The notes below the pieces were generated by a model. The model was not told the origin of the DNA. It saw nothing but the letters and a program-made list of their open reading frames with translations, and did not search any database. From assembly GCF_001436215.1 (NCBI RefSeq), contig NZ_AYYP01000061.1:1-64000 (forward strand): 64,000 bases of DNA, read 5' to 3'. Both the position numbers and the translations under genes were made by a program. This DNA comes from Ligilactobacillus agilis DSM 20509 (GTDB lineage Bacteria; Bacillota; Bacilli; Lactobacillales; Lactobacillaceae). This document shows positions 57,661-64,000 of this stretch, piece after piece. Positions within the stretch are counted from its first letter, which is position 1. Each line of letters opens with the position of its first letter.

Positions 57661-58131
57661 TTGGCTGAAGTAGAAAGTTTTACATTAGATCACACGGCGG
57701 TAAAAGCCCCCTATGTTCGTTTAATTACGGTTGAGCAAGGAAAGCATGGTGACGAAATTTCTAACTTTGATTTGCGCTTGGTTCAACCTAACGAAAATGC
57801 CATTCCTACAGCAGGGTTGCATACAATTGAACACATGTTGGCTGGTTATTTGCGTGACCACATGGAGGGTGTGATTGATTGTTCACCATTTGGTTGCCGG
57901 ACAGGTTTTCACCTAATTATGTGGGGAAAGCATGATACGGTAGAGGTTGCAAAGGCTCTGAAGGCTTCTTTGAACGACATTTTAAATGCTTCATGGGAAG
58001 ATGTTCAAGGCACAGACATTAAGTCTTGTGGTAATTATCGTGATCACTCGCTTTTCTCAGCCCAAGAATGGTGCAAGAAGATTTTGGCCGAAGGGATTTC
58101 TTCTGACCCATTTGAAAGAAAAGTTATTTAG
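57661..58131 (+). CDS. luxS: S-ribosylhomocysteine lyase
   Basis: A 156-residue metalloenzyme of the activated methyl cycle that cleaves S-ribosylhomocysteine to homocysteine and DPD, the precursor of autoinducer 2. Metal ligands are His54 and His58 (HTIEHMLAG) and Cys123 (KSCGNYRDH); the catalytic Glu57 is present. I take the TTG at 57661, with AGGAG eight bases before; a GTG three codons upstream lies in that site. It sits between uvrA and rapZ and is followed by its own terminator. No pfs or metabolic partner gene is beside it. Confidence 0.94.
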   Translation: MAEVESFTLDHTAVKAPYVRLITVEQGKHGDEISNFDLRLVQPNENAIPTAGLHTIEHMLAGYLRDHMEGVIDCSPFGCRTGFHLIMWGKHDTVEVAKALKASLNDILNASWEDVQGTDIKSCGNYRDHSLFSAQEWCKKILAEGISSDPFERKVI

Positions 58132-58152
58132 GATAAGTTGCTTAATTTAAGG

Positions 58153-58198
58153 GGTGCTTAGCTTTTGGTTAAATTCAGAAGTTAGGCACTTTTTTTAA
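58153..58198 (+). terminator. intrinsic terminator after luxS
   Basis: GTGCTTAGCTTTTG pairs with CAGAAGTTAGGCAC (several G-U pairs), followed by seven T residues. Confidence 0.85.
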
Positions 58199-58232
58199 GA
58201 TAGTTATTTTTTGAAGAAACACCCGGCTTGTA

Positions 58233-58241
58233 TGGTATAAT
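58233..58241 (+). promoter_or_regulatory. extended -10 promoter of the rapZ-yvcK-whiA operon
   Basis: TGG-TATAAT (TATAAT at 58236-58241), with TTGAAG at 58211-58216 as a distant -35 candidate (19-bp spacer). It lies between the luxS terminator and rapZ. Confidence 0.5.
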
Positions 58242-58273
58242 TCTTATATTGGCTTTGATTTGGAGTGATTAAA

Positions 58274-59158
58274 ATGACAGAAACACAAAGTTTGGTAATT
58301 GTAACAGGAATGAGTGGTGCAGGTAAGACGGTTGCCATGCAATCATTTGAAGATTTAGGGTATTTTTGCGTAGATAATATGCCCCCTAGCTTGTTACCTA
58401 AATTTTGGGATTTAGTTAAAGAGTCCGGTAAGGTTAAAAAGGTCGCCCTAGTAATCGACCTGCGTTCGCGGGCATTTTATGATGAAATTGGAGAAATGTT
58501 GTCTGAAATGGACGAAACGGACTTTGTTCACAAGAAAATCTTGTTTTTAGATTCTTCAGACGAAGAATTGGTGGCACGGTATAAGGAAACAAGGCGGGCG
58601 CATCCCCTTGCAATGGAAGGCCGGATTTTAGATGGGGTTCACCTTGAACGTGAGTTGTTAGCAACGATTAAAGCCCAAGCCCAATTGGTGATTGATACCA
58701 GTAAATTGTCACCCCGCCAATTACGTGAAGAAATTTTCCACAATTTTGAAACTAATGACGTGAAGTCATTTCACGTTGAGGTGATGTCTTTTGGTTTTAA
58801 GTATGGGCTGCCAATTGACGCTGACATTGTGATGGACGTCCGCTTCTTGCCTAACCCTTATTATGTTGCTGAATTACGTAATAAGACCGGTTTGGACCAA
58901 GCAGTAAGTGAGTATGTCATGAACTCTGATACAACGGAAGAATTTTATCAAAGTTTTATTAAGGTGTTAGAAACAGTTTTACCAGGGTATAAACGTGAAG
59001 GAAAATCTAGTGTGACGATTGCAATCGGTTGTACGGGGGGACAACACCGGTCTGTAGCATTGGCTGAAAGGATTGGCAAGGCGTTAGCGGCTAACTATCC
59101 TGTCAGAATTTCACACCGTGATATGAATAAACGAAAGGAAAGTGTTAACCGCTCATGA
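58274..59158 (+). CDS. rapZ: RNase adapter protein RapZ (YvcJ)
   Basis: A 294-residue nucleotide-binding protein. The Walker A motif GMSGAGKT is at residues 12-19. The C-terminal domain has [24 protein letters not shown] and the conserved [10 protein letters not shown]. In Bacillus (YvcJ) it binds and hydrolyses nucleotides and influences competence; in E. coli it controls GlmS-related small RNA decay. The start ATG 58274 follows GGAGTGA. It overlaps yvcK by four bases. The cluster rapZ-yvcK-whiA is strongly conserved in Firmicutes. Confidence 0.94.
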   Translation: MTETQSLVIVTGMSGAGKTVAMQSFEDLGYFCVDNMPPSLLPKFWDLVKESGKVKKVALVIDLRSRAFYDEIGEMLSEMDETDFVHKKILFLDSSDEELVARYKETRRAHPLAMEGRILDGVHLERELLATIKAQAQLVIDTSKLSPRQLREEIFHNFETNDVKSFHVEVMSFGFKYGLPIDADIVMDVRFLPNPYYVAELRNKTGLDQAVSEYVMNSDTTEEFYQSFIKVLETVLPGYKREGKSSVTIAIGCTGGQHRSVALAERIGKALAANYPVRISHRDMNKRKESVNRS

Positions 59159-60153
59159 CAAAATTTACAAGCAAACGTAAGCGGCCTAAGATTGTGGTGA
59201 TTGGTGGCGGGACAGGCTTGCCTGTGATTTTAAATAGCTTGCATAAGGAAAATGCAGATATCACCGCGGTAGTAACGGTCGCAGATGATGGAGGTTCTTC
59301 TGGAATTATCCGCGATTATATTAACGTGGTTCCGCCCGGTGACATTCGTAATGTCTTGGTCTCCCTTTCAGATTTACCCCAGGTTTACAAGGATATTTTT
59401 CAGTATCGGTTTGAGTCAAAGGATCAATTCTTTTCGGGACACGCAATTGGTAACCTGGTGATTGCCGCTTTATCCGAGATGAAACAGGGGGATATTTTTA
59501 GCTCTGTCCAAGAATTGTCAGAAATGATGAAAGTTGATGGGCATGTTTATCCCGCTGCTAATATCCCCTTGGTTTTAAACGCCCGTTTTAGTGATGGGGC
59601 GGTGATTTCTGGTGAAGCTGAGATTACCGCGGCGGGTAAGACTATCACCGATGTTTGGGTAACTACGGGGGATGATTCCCTTCCTGAGGCGCGTCCAGAA
59701 GTAATTCAAGCCATCATGGAGGCGGACCAGATTGTTTTAGGACCGGGCAGTTTATTTACCAGCATTTTGCCCAACTTAATGATTAGCAACGTGGGGCAAG
59801 CGGTTTGTGAAACCCAGGCTGAAGTGGTGTATATCTGTAATATCATGACCCAAAAGGGTGAAACAGAACGGTTTAGCGATGCAGACCATGTTAGGGTCTT
59901 AAACCAGCATTTGAATAAAAAATTTATTAACACGGTATTGGTTAATACGGAACCAGTACCAACAGATTATATGGACAGGCAAAAATATGATGAGTACCTC
60001 TACCAAGTCCGCTATGATTTTAAGGGGTTACGAGACCAGGGCTGCCGGGTGATTTCCGACAATTTCCTTTTACTACGGGACCACGGGGTATTTCATGATG
60101 GCGATAAGGTAGTAGAGGAGTTAATGCGGCTGATTGGCCAATTGCCTGTTTAG
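59155..60153 (+). CDS. yvcK: gluconeogenesis factor YvcK (CofD-like, MgfK)
   Basis: A 332-residue CofD/UPF0052 family protein. The nucleotide-binding region is [15 protein letters not shown], followed by [28 protein letters not shown], and [14 protein letters not shown] lies in the second half. In Bacillus it binds UDP-GlcNAc or related UDP-sugars and is needed for growth on gluconeogenic carbon and for cell shape. The ATG overlaps the rapZ stop region. whiA starts 21 bp after its end. Confidence 0.93.
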   Translation: MTKFTSKRKRPKIVVIGGGTGLPVILNSLHKENADITAVVTVADDGGSSGIIRDYINVVPPGDIRNVLVSLSDLPQVYKDIFQYRFESKDQFFSGHAIGNLVIAALSEMKQGDIFSSVQELSEMMKVDGHVYPAANIPLVLNARFSDGAVISGEAEITAAGKTITDVWVTTGDDSLPEARPEVIQAIMEADQIVLGPGSLFTSILPNLMISNVGQAVCETQAEVVYICNIMTQKGETERFSDADHVRVLNQHLNKKFINTVLVNTEPVPTDYMDRQKYDEYLYQVRYDFKGLRDQGCRVISDNFLLLRDHGVFHDGDKVVEELMRLIGQLPV

Positions 60154-60174
60154 GAAGGAAGGCTAGAGCAGTAG

Positions 60175-61104
60175 ATGTCGTATGCAAGTGAAGTGAAAAA
60201 AGAATTAACGATGCTTGAGGTCCATTTTGGAAATGCCAAGGCTGAATTGATGGCCTTAATCCGGATGAATGGCTCTTTGGGAATCTATAACCATAAATTT
60301 GTGCTCAATGTTCAAACAGAAAATCCGGCGATTGCCCGGCGAATTTATAAGTTATTGAAACAGTTCTATGATATTGATAGTGAGCTATTGGTTAGACGCA
60401 AGATGAAGTTAAAAAAGAATAATCTTTATATTGTGCGCCTAAAGACGGGGTCTGACCATGTTTTAAAGGACCTGGATATCTTGGATGGATTTCAGATTAA
60501 GGAGACAGTCCCGCTGAAATTCTTAGATGATGATGCGAAGGTCCGCTCTTATTTACGGGGAGCGTTTTTGGCAGCAGGTTCGGTTAATAATCCGGAAACA
60601 AGTCGTTATCATTTAGAAATTTATTCCTTGTACGAAGATCATAATAATACTATTTGCGAAATGATGAATCGCTATGGTTTAAACGCCAGAAAAACGGAGC
60701 GGCGTAGCGGCTATATTACCTACCTAAAGGAAGCTGAAAAAATCGCTGACTTCTTATCCTTAATAGGGGCGACTAATTCCATGTTGAAGTTCGAGGATAT
60801 TAGGATTGTCCGGGATATGCGCAATTCAGTTAACCGGATTGTTAACTGTGAAACGGCTAATATGAATAAAGTTGCTGACGCGGCGCGAAAGCAGATCGAA
60901 AATATTGATTATATTGAGCGGACGGTCGGACTCAGTAAGTTGCCGGATAAGTTACAAGCGGTAGCCCAGGCAAGAAAGGCCCACCCAGAGGTGTCGTTAA
61001 AGGAATTGGGTGAGTTGGTGGCAGGGGGGCCTATCTCTAAATCCGGCGTGAACCACCGCCTACGTAAGATAAATGAATTTGCCCAAAAATTGCAGGTAAA
61101 TTAA
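60175..61104 (+). CDS. whiA: DNA-binding protein WhiA
   Basis: A 309-residue protein with an N-terminal degenerate LAGLIDADG-like homing-endonuclease fold ([31 protein letters not shown]). The C-terminal helix-turn-helix is about residues 225-305 ([28 protein letters not shown]). In Bacillus it affects chromosome segregation and division. In actinomycetes it is a sporulation regulator. The start is ATG 60175 after AGGAAGG. Last gene of the rapZ operon; there is no clear hairpin before the clpP control region. Confidence 0.93.
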   Translation: MSYASEVKKELTMLEVHFGNAKAELMALIRMNGSLGIYNHKFVLNVQTENPAIARRIYKLLKQFYDIDSELLVRRKMKLKKNNLYIVRLKTGSDHVLKDLDILDGFQIKETVPLKFLDDDAKVRSYLRGAFLAAGSVNNPETSRYHLEIYSLYEDHNNTICEMMNRYGLNARKTERRSGYITYLKEAEKIADFLSLIGATNSMLKFEDIRIVRDMRNSVNRIVNCETANMNKVADAARKQIENIDYIERTVGLSKLPDKLQAVAQARKAHPEVSLKELGELVAGGPISKSGVNHRLRKINEFAQKLQVN

Positions 61105-61127
61105 TGTTCAAGCAAGTGGTCAAAAAG

Positions 61128-61157
61128 TTTGACGTTCTTTGACCAATGTATTAAACT
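61128..61157 (+). promoter_or_regulatory. clpP promoter with CtsR operator
   Basis: On the minus strand, GGTCAAA-GAA-CGTCAAA (61144-61128) matches the CtsR tandem heptad site at all but one base. It overlaps a promoter, TTGACG (61129-61134), 17 bp, TAAACT (61152-61157). Heat or protein stress should relieve CtsR repression. ctsR is not in the window. Confidence 0.8.
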
Positions 61158-61218
61158 AGCAGTAAAGTCATGAGAGTTCTAAAACATGACGGATAAAAAT
61201 ACTGGGAGGTTTCTCACT

Positions 61219-61809
61219 ATGAATTTAGTTCCAACAGTTATTGAACAATCATCACAAGGTGAACGTGCCTATGATATTTATTCACGTTTATTAAAAGATC
61301 GAATTATTATGGTTTCTGGGGAAGTTAATGACGACATGGCTAACGCAATTATTGCGCAGCTTTTGTTCTTAGATGCCCAAGACCCTGAAAAAGACATTTA
61401 CATGTACATTAATTCTCCAGGTGGCTCTGTTTCAGCTGGATTAGCTATTTACGATACCATGAACTTTGTCAATGCTGACGTGCAAACAATCGTAATGGGG
61501 ATGGCTGCTTCGATGGCCTCTGTGCTTGCAACAGCCGGGACTAAGGGCAAGCGCTTTGCTTTACCTAACTCTGAAATTATGATTCACCAACCACTAGGTG
61601 GAGCCCAAGGGCAATCAACTGAAATTCAAATTGCAGCCGAACACATTTTGAAGACAAGAAAGTTGATTAACCAAATTTTAGCTGATGGATCAGGCCAAGA
61701 CATTGAAACCATCAATAAAGATACTGAACGTGATAACTTCATGACAGCTCAACAAGCGGTAGAATATGGGTTGATTGACGGAATCATGAAAAACAAGAAA
61801 AAAGCTTAA
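61219..61809 (+). CDS. clpP: ATP-dependent Clp protease proteolytic subunit
   Basis: A 196-residue serine protease subunit that forms a tetradecamer with ClpX, ClpC or ClpE. The catalytic triad is Ser98 (GMAASMAS), His123 (MIHQPLGG) and an Asp in NKDTERDNF. The start ATG 61219 follows GGGAGG; an in-frame ATG 33 bp upstream has no ribosome site. The CtsR operator upstream shows stress control. A strong terminator follows 10 bp after the stop. Confidence 0.97.
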   Translation: MNLVPTVIEQSSQGERAYDIYSRLLKDRIIMVSGEVNDDMANAIIAQLLFLDAQDPEKDIYMYINSPGGSVSAGLAIYDTMNFVNADVQTIVMGMAASMASVLATAGTKGKRFALPNSEIMIHQPLGGAQGQSTEIQIAAEHILKTRKLINQILADGSGQDIETINKDTERDNFMTAQQAVEYGLIDGIMKNKKKA

Positions 61810-61819
61810 GCTTTAGGTT

Positions 61820-61856
61820 AAAAAAGACGCGGGCTAATTTAGTCCGCGTCTTTTTT
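61820..61856 (+). terminator. intrinsic terminator after clpP
   Basis: AAAAAAGACGCGG pairs with CCGCGTCTTTTTT around a nine- to eleven-base loop. Confidence 0.95.
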
Positions 61857-61885
61857 AGGCCCAACTTTTTGTTAAGCGTTTTATA

Positions 61886-61894
61886 TGGTATAAT
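61886..61894 (+). promoter_or_regulatory. extended -10 promoter, probably for rpoN
   Basis: TGG-TATAAT (TATAAT at 61889-61894) lies on the plus strand after the clpP terminator. The only plus-strand gene it can serve is rpoN at 62086. Its transcript would run antisense through the tRNA-Arg gene. Confidence 0.45.
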
Positions 61895-61907
61895 ATCTAA
61901 GTTAATA

Positions 61908-61934
61908 AAAAAGGCTAGCACTTACTGCTAGCCT
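61908..61934 (-). terminator. intrinsic terminator of the tRNA-Arg gene
   Basis: On the minus strand, AGGCTAGCA pairs with TGCTAGCCT around GTAAG, followed by TTTTT. It starts eight bases after the tRNA 3' end. Confidence 0.92.
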
Positions 61935-61940
61935 GAGTTA

Positions 61941-62012
61941 TGCGCCACGGGGGAGTCGAACCCTCATTTCAAGAACCGGAATCTTGCGTGCTATCCATTA
62001 CACTAGCGGCGC
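61941..62012 (-). tRNA. tRNA-Arg (anticodon CCG)
   Basis: A 72-nt cloverleaf on the minus strand. The acceptor stem is GCGCCGC with GTGGCGC (one G-U pair), the anticodon stem CAAGA/TCTTG with loop TTCCGGT, so the anticodon is CCG (reads CGG). The T-loop is GTTCGACTC. The CCA end is not encoded and must be added by enzyme. Upstream on the minus strand is TTGTAA (62052-62047), 17 bp, TAATAT (62029-62024). Confidence 0.97.
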
Positions 62013-62085
62013 GTACTCTTATTATATTATCGTAAGTCATGTAAAATTACAAGTATAAAAATAAATTTTTTTTGGAGGAATTTTA

Positions 62086-63399
62086 ATGGCCCTAGAACAA
62101 GGCTTTAGTCAAGAGCAAAGACAGGTGCAAAAACTAGCGATGACGCAGCGGATGCAACAGTCAATTCAAGTATTACGCTACAATGCTGAAGATTTACAAG
62201 CTTACCTTAAACAACAGGAACTAGATAACCCTTTTATCAGTGTCAATTTAGCTACCAACTATAATTCCTCACAGGCTGGCGCTGAATCTAAGGATGATTG
62301 GCAAACTTATACCAGTGTGCGTAAGCAACAGTCACTGTTTGAGTACTTGTTGGATCAGATTCACTTAACCATGCGTGCAACGCCAATTAGGAAATGGGTC
62401 ATCTATTTATTAGAGCATTTAGATTCTAACGGTTACCTCCGGTTAGATTTAAAGACCGTTAGCGAAGAACAAGGTGTTAGTGAGATTACTTTACTAGATG
62501 CTTTAACTTTACTTCAACGTTTAGACCCACCGGGAGTAGGGGCGCGTAATTTACAGGAATGCTTGTTGCTTCAAATTGAAAATGACGCCCATGCTCCCAA
62601 GTTAGCCCAGCAAGTGATTAAAAACGAGTTTGAAGCCTTCGCAGACCGGAAGTGGGAACAAATCGCGAAAAAATTAGGGGTAAGGCTAGCAGAGATTCAG
62701 ACGGTATTTGATTACGTTAGGACCTTGTCTCCTGCGCCAGGAGCCGCCTATGACCAAAATCAAGTGGGTTACATAATTCCTGATTTAGTCTTGATTGAAA
62801 CGAACCAACAGCTGGAATTAAAAACAACCAAGTATACGCAACCCCAGCTTGAATTCAAACAGTCATACTATGATCGCTTAGCCAAACAAGATGACCAGGA
62901 GGTCAAAAAGTATTTAGCCCAAAAACAAAAGGAATATGAACACCTATATAATGACTTGCTCCAAAGAGGACAGACGCTTTTGCGGGTGGGCCAAGAAATT
63001 GTTGACTATCAAAGGGATTTCTTTATAAAAGATGAACACCCCTTAAAGCCACTCTTATTAAGGGATGTTGCCCACAAGTTACAGCTGCATGAATCAACCA
63101 TCAGCCGGGCGGTTAACGGCAAATATATGCAGACTAGCTTTGGGACCTTTGAACTGAAACACTTCTTCTCACAGGCGGTCAATTATCAAACTGAAACGGG
63201 CGAGTCTGTAAGTAGCGATGATGTTCATAAGTATATTAGCGAGCTGGTTGCTAATGAGGACAAGCGCAAGCCTCTATCCGATCAAAAGCTCAGTGAATTA
63301 TTGAAACAAAAAGAACTAACTGTTTCACGTAGGACGGTTGCTAAATACCGGGAGCAATTAAATATTCCTAGTTCCAGTAAGAGAAAACGGTTTGATTAG
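62086..63399 (+). CDS. rpoN: RNA polymerase sigma-54 factor
   Basis: A 437-residue sigma factor. The glutamine-rich region I (EQRQVQKLAMTQRMQQSIQVL) contacts activators. The central core-binding domain has LLEHLDSNGYL and LDPPGVGARNLQECLLLQ. The DNA-binding part has the helix-turn-helix LHESTISRAVNGKYMQTSFG and the RpoN box RRTVAKYREQL. In lactobacilli it serves a few PTS operons together with LevR/ManR-type activators. No activator or clear -24/-12 promoter is seen in this window. The start ATG follows TTTGGAGG. Confidence 0.95.
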   Translation: MALEQGFSQEQRQVQKLAMTQRMQQSIQVLRYNAEDLQAYLKQQELDNPFISVNLATNYNSSQAGAESKDDWQTYTSVRKQQSLFEYLLDQIHLTMRATPIRKWVIYLLEHLDSNGYLRLDLKTVSEEQGVSEITLLDALTLLQRLDPPGVGARNLQECLLLQIENDAHAPKLAQQVIKNEFEAFADRKWEQIAKKLGVRLAEIQTVFDYVRTLSPAPGAAYDQNQVGYIIPDLVLIETNQQLELKTTKYTQPQLEFKQSYYDRLAKQDDQEVKKYLAQKQKEYEHLYNDLLQRGQTLLRVGQEIVDYQRDFFIKDEHPLKPLLLRDVAHKLQLHESTISRAVNGKYMQTSFGTFELKHFFSQAVNYQTETGESVSSDDVHKYISELVANEDKRKPLSDQKLSELLKQKELTVSRRTVAKYREQLNIPSSSKRKRFD

Positions 63400-63519
63400 C
63401 CTTTTAACAGAATTTATTTTGAAATTCAAAGTTAGAGATTATTTGTTAATCGACTAGGAAGTAGGGAAAATGTTCGTTCTTTTAGCTTGAAAGGAAACAA
63501 GTTTAAAGTAAAATTCGGG

Positions 63520-63565
63520 AAAACTGGTAAATGCTTAATTACTTTAAGTATTTACCAGTTTTTTA
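63520..63565 (+). terminator. intrinsic terminator after rpoN
   Basis: AAAACTGGTAAATGCTTAA pairs with TTTAAGTATTTACCAGTTTT, followed by T residues. It lies about 120 bp after the rpoN stop; bases 63400-63519 show nothing else. Confidence 0.92.
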
Positions 63566-63587
63566 TGAGATTAAAGCGGTCTTTGGC

Positions 63588-63616
63588 TTGCAAAATATTT
63601 CTTTTGTTGCTATAAT
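63588..63616 (+). promoter_or_regulatory. cggR/gap operon promoter
   Basis: TTGCAA (63588-63593), a 17-bp spacer and TGC-extended TATAAT (63611-63616). A strong sigma-A promoter with a leader of about 130 nt before cggR. Confidence 0.8.
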
Positions 63617-63716
63617 TTTAATCGTAATTGAGGTGTGGTAACAATTTAACTGATAGGTAGCGATTGTTATTATACTTTGTTTTTTTAACTTACTGGGTCG
63701 CTAGACGACACTGTTG

Positions 63717-63732
63717 GACGTCGAATGTCCCG
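63717..63732. promoter_or_regulatory. candidate CggR operator in the cggR leader
   Basis: On the minus strand, CGGGAC-N6-CGTC (63732-63717) matches one half of the Bacillus CggR operator (CGGGAC-N6-TGTC) at nine of ten fixed bases. A further TGTC follows. It lies between the promoter and the cggR start, as in Bacillus. Confidence 0.45.
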
Positions 63733-63750
63733 CGAGAAAGAGGCCATAAG

Positions 63751-64000
63751 ATGCACCAGGAATTAGAATGGATCGAGTTAATCGCCCCTGATATGGTTGA
63801 TGTTATGAGCCAGCGTTTTATAATCTTGCGTAATATCAGTTGGGCACAGCCGGTTGGTAGACGTTCGCTTGCACAGACCTTAGGAATGAGTGAGCGGGTT
63901 TTACGGACCGAGACTGATTTCTTAAAGAAGCAGGAGTTAATCTCTGTCACTAAGTCGGGCATGATTTTAACTGCTAAGGGTCAAGAAACCATTTATGGTT
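63751..64000 (+). CDS. cggR: central glycolytic genes regulator CggR (5' part)
   Basis: The first 83 codons of a SorC/DeoR-type regulator, cut by the window end. It starts MHQELEWIELIAPDMVDVMS. A winged helix-turn-helix domain follows (GRRSLAQTLGMSERVLRTETDFLKKQELI), which is characteristic of CggR. In Firmicutes it represses the gapA-pgk-tpi-eno operon until fructose-1,6-bisphosphate accumulates. AAGAGG precedes the ATG. Its position after rpoN, with a strong promoter and candidate operator, supports the call. The effector domain is outside the window. Confidence 0.9.
   Translation, partial: MHQELEWIELIAPDMVDVMSQRFIILRNISWAQPVGRRSLAQTLGMSERVLRTETDFLKKQELISVTKSGMILTAKGQETIYG

Noticed and set aside
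62086-63399. Sigma-54 (-24/-12) promoters in the window
   Set aside because: No upstream region shows the TGGCAC-N5-TTGC pattern; the few TGGCAC hexamers lie inside coding regions without the second element.

Overview
The window reads as a chromosome segment of a low-to-moderate GC Lactobacillaceae bacterium (a Lactobacillus-like Firmicute). The evidence is purine-rich ribosome binding sites, frequent GTG and TTG starts, a maltose phosphorylase/beta-phosphoglucomutase pathway, a two-domain ECF ATPase, a BceRSAB-type peptide-resistance module, CtsR and CggR type control sites, and the conserved Firmicute blocks gltX-cysS-mrnC-rlmB-yacP-rpmG-secE, hprK-lgt-trxB, uvrB-uvrA and rapZ-yvcK-whiA-clpP-tRNA-rpoN-cggR. 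The species cannot be fixed from the sequence alone. Gene density is high. I see no insertion sequence, transposase, integrase, rRNA or CRISPR array.

Layout. 1-2050: a DUF1304 membrane protein, then a NAD(P)-binding oxidoreductase with an Rrf2 regulator on the minus strand. 2109-17953: a complete maltose/maltodextrin locus: MalR-like LacI regulator, maltose phosphorylase, beta-phosphoglucomutase, a second LacI regulator, three GH13 glycosidases, an ABC importer (MalEFG plus MsmK ATPase) and a YvdJ-like membrane protein. LacI-type operators overlap the -35 boxes of both main promoters, and an attenuator-like hairpin separates malE from malF. 18057-22445: BceR-BceS-BceA-BceB. 22487-28504: UspA-MntH (minus), a zinc alcohol dehydrogenase behind a MerR-type promoter, and a three-gene ECF transporter.

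28575-33658 is the gltX to secE translation block. Its usual partner nusG lies about 6 kb further on, at 39794. The gap holds a beta-glucoside PTS and 6-phospho-beta-glucosidase operon (minus strand, controlled by an antiterminator leader and a cre site), an AT-rich lipoprotein gene, and a choloylglycine-hydrolase family gene. The lipoprotein segment is flanked by perfect 30-bp direct repeats. The right copy is the 3' end of the hydrolase gene and the left copy is a detached duplicate, which looks like an insertion or recombination footprint.

40364-50243: DUF915 hydrolase, PDZ membrane protein, PhoPR-type two-component system, PspC and YvlD envelope proteins, HPr kinase, Lgt, thioredoxin reductase and phosphoglucomutase. 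50302-52569: an hrtRBA-like heme-efflux operon with two operators close to the lactococcal HrtR site. 52726-64000: uvrB, uvrA, luxS, rapZ, yvcK, whiA, clpP, an antisense tRNA-Arg(CCG), rpoN and the 5' end of cggR.

How it fits together: the maltose locus imports maltodextrins, trims alpha-1,4 and alpha-1,6 bonds inside the cell, phosphorolyses maltose to glucose plus beta-glucose-1-phosphate, and sends the latter to glucose-6-phosphate through PgmB. HprK and cre/RAT elements link sugar use to carbon catabolite control. The most unusual items are the repeat-bounded lipoprotein segment, the split secE/nusG pair, the hairpin in the nusG leader, and several trans-acting regulators (BglG-type antiterminator, MerR, MntR) whose sites are here but whose genes are not.
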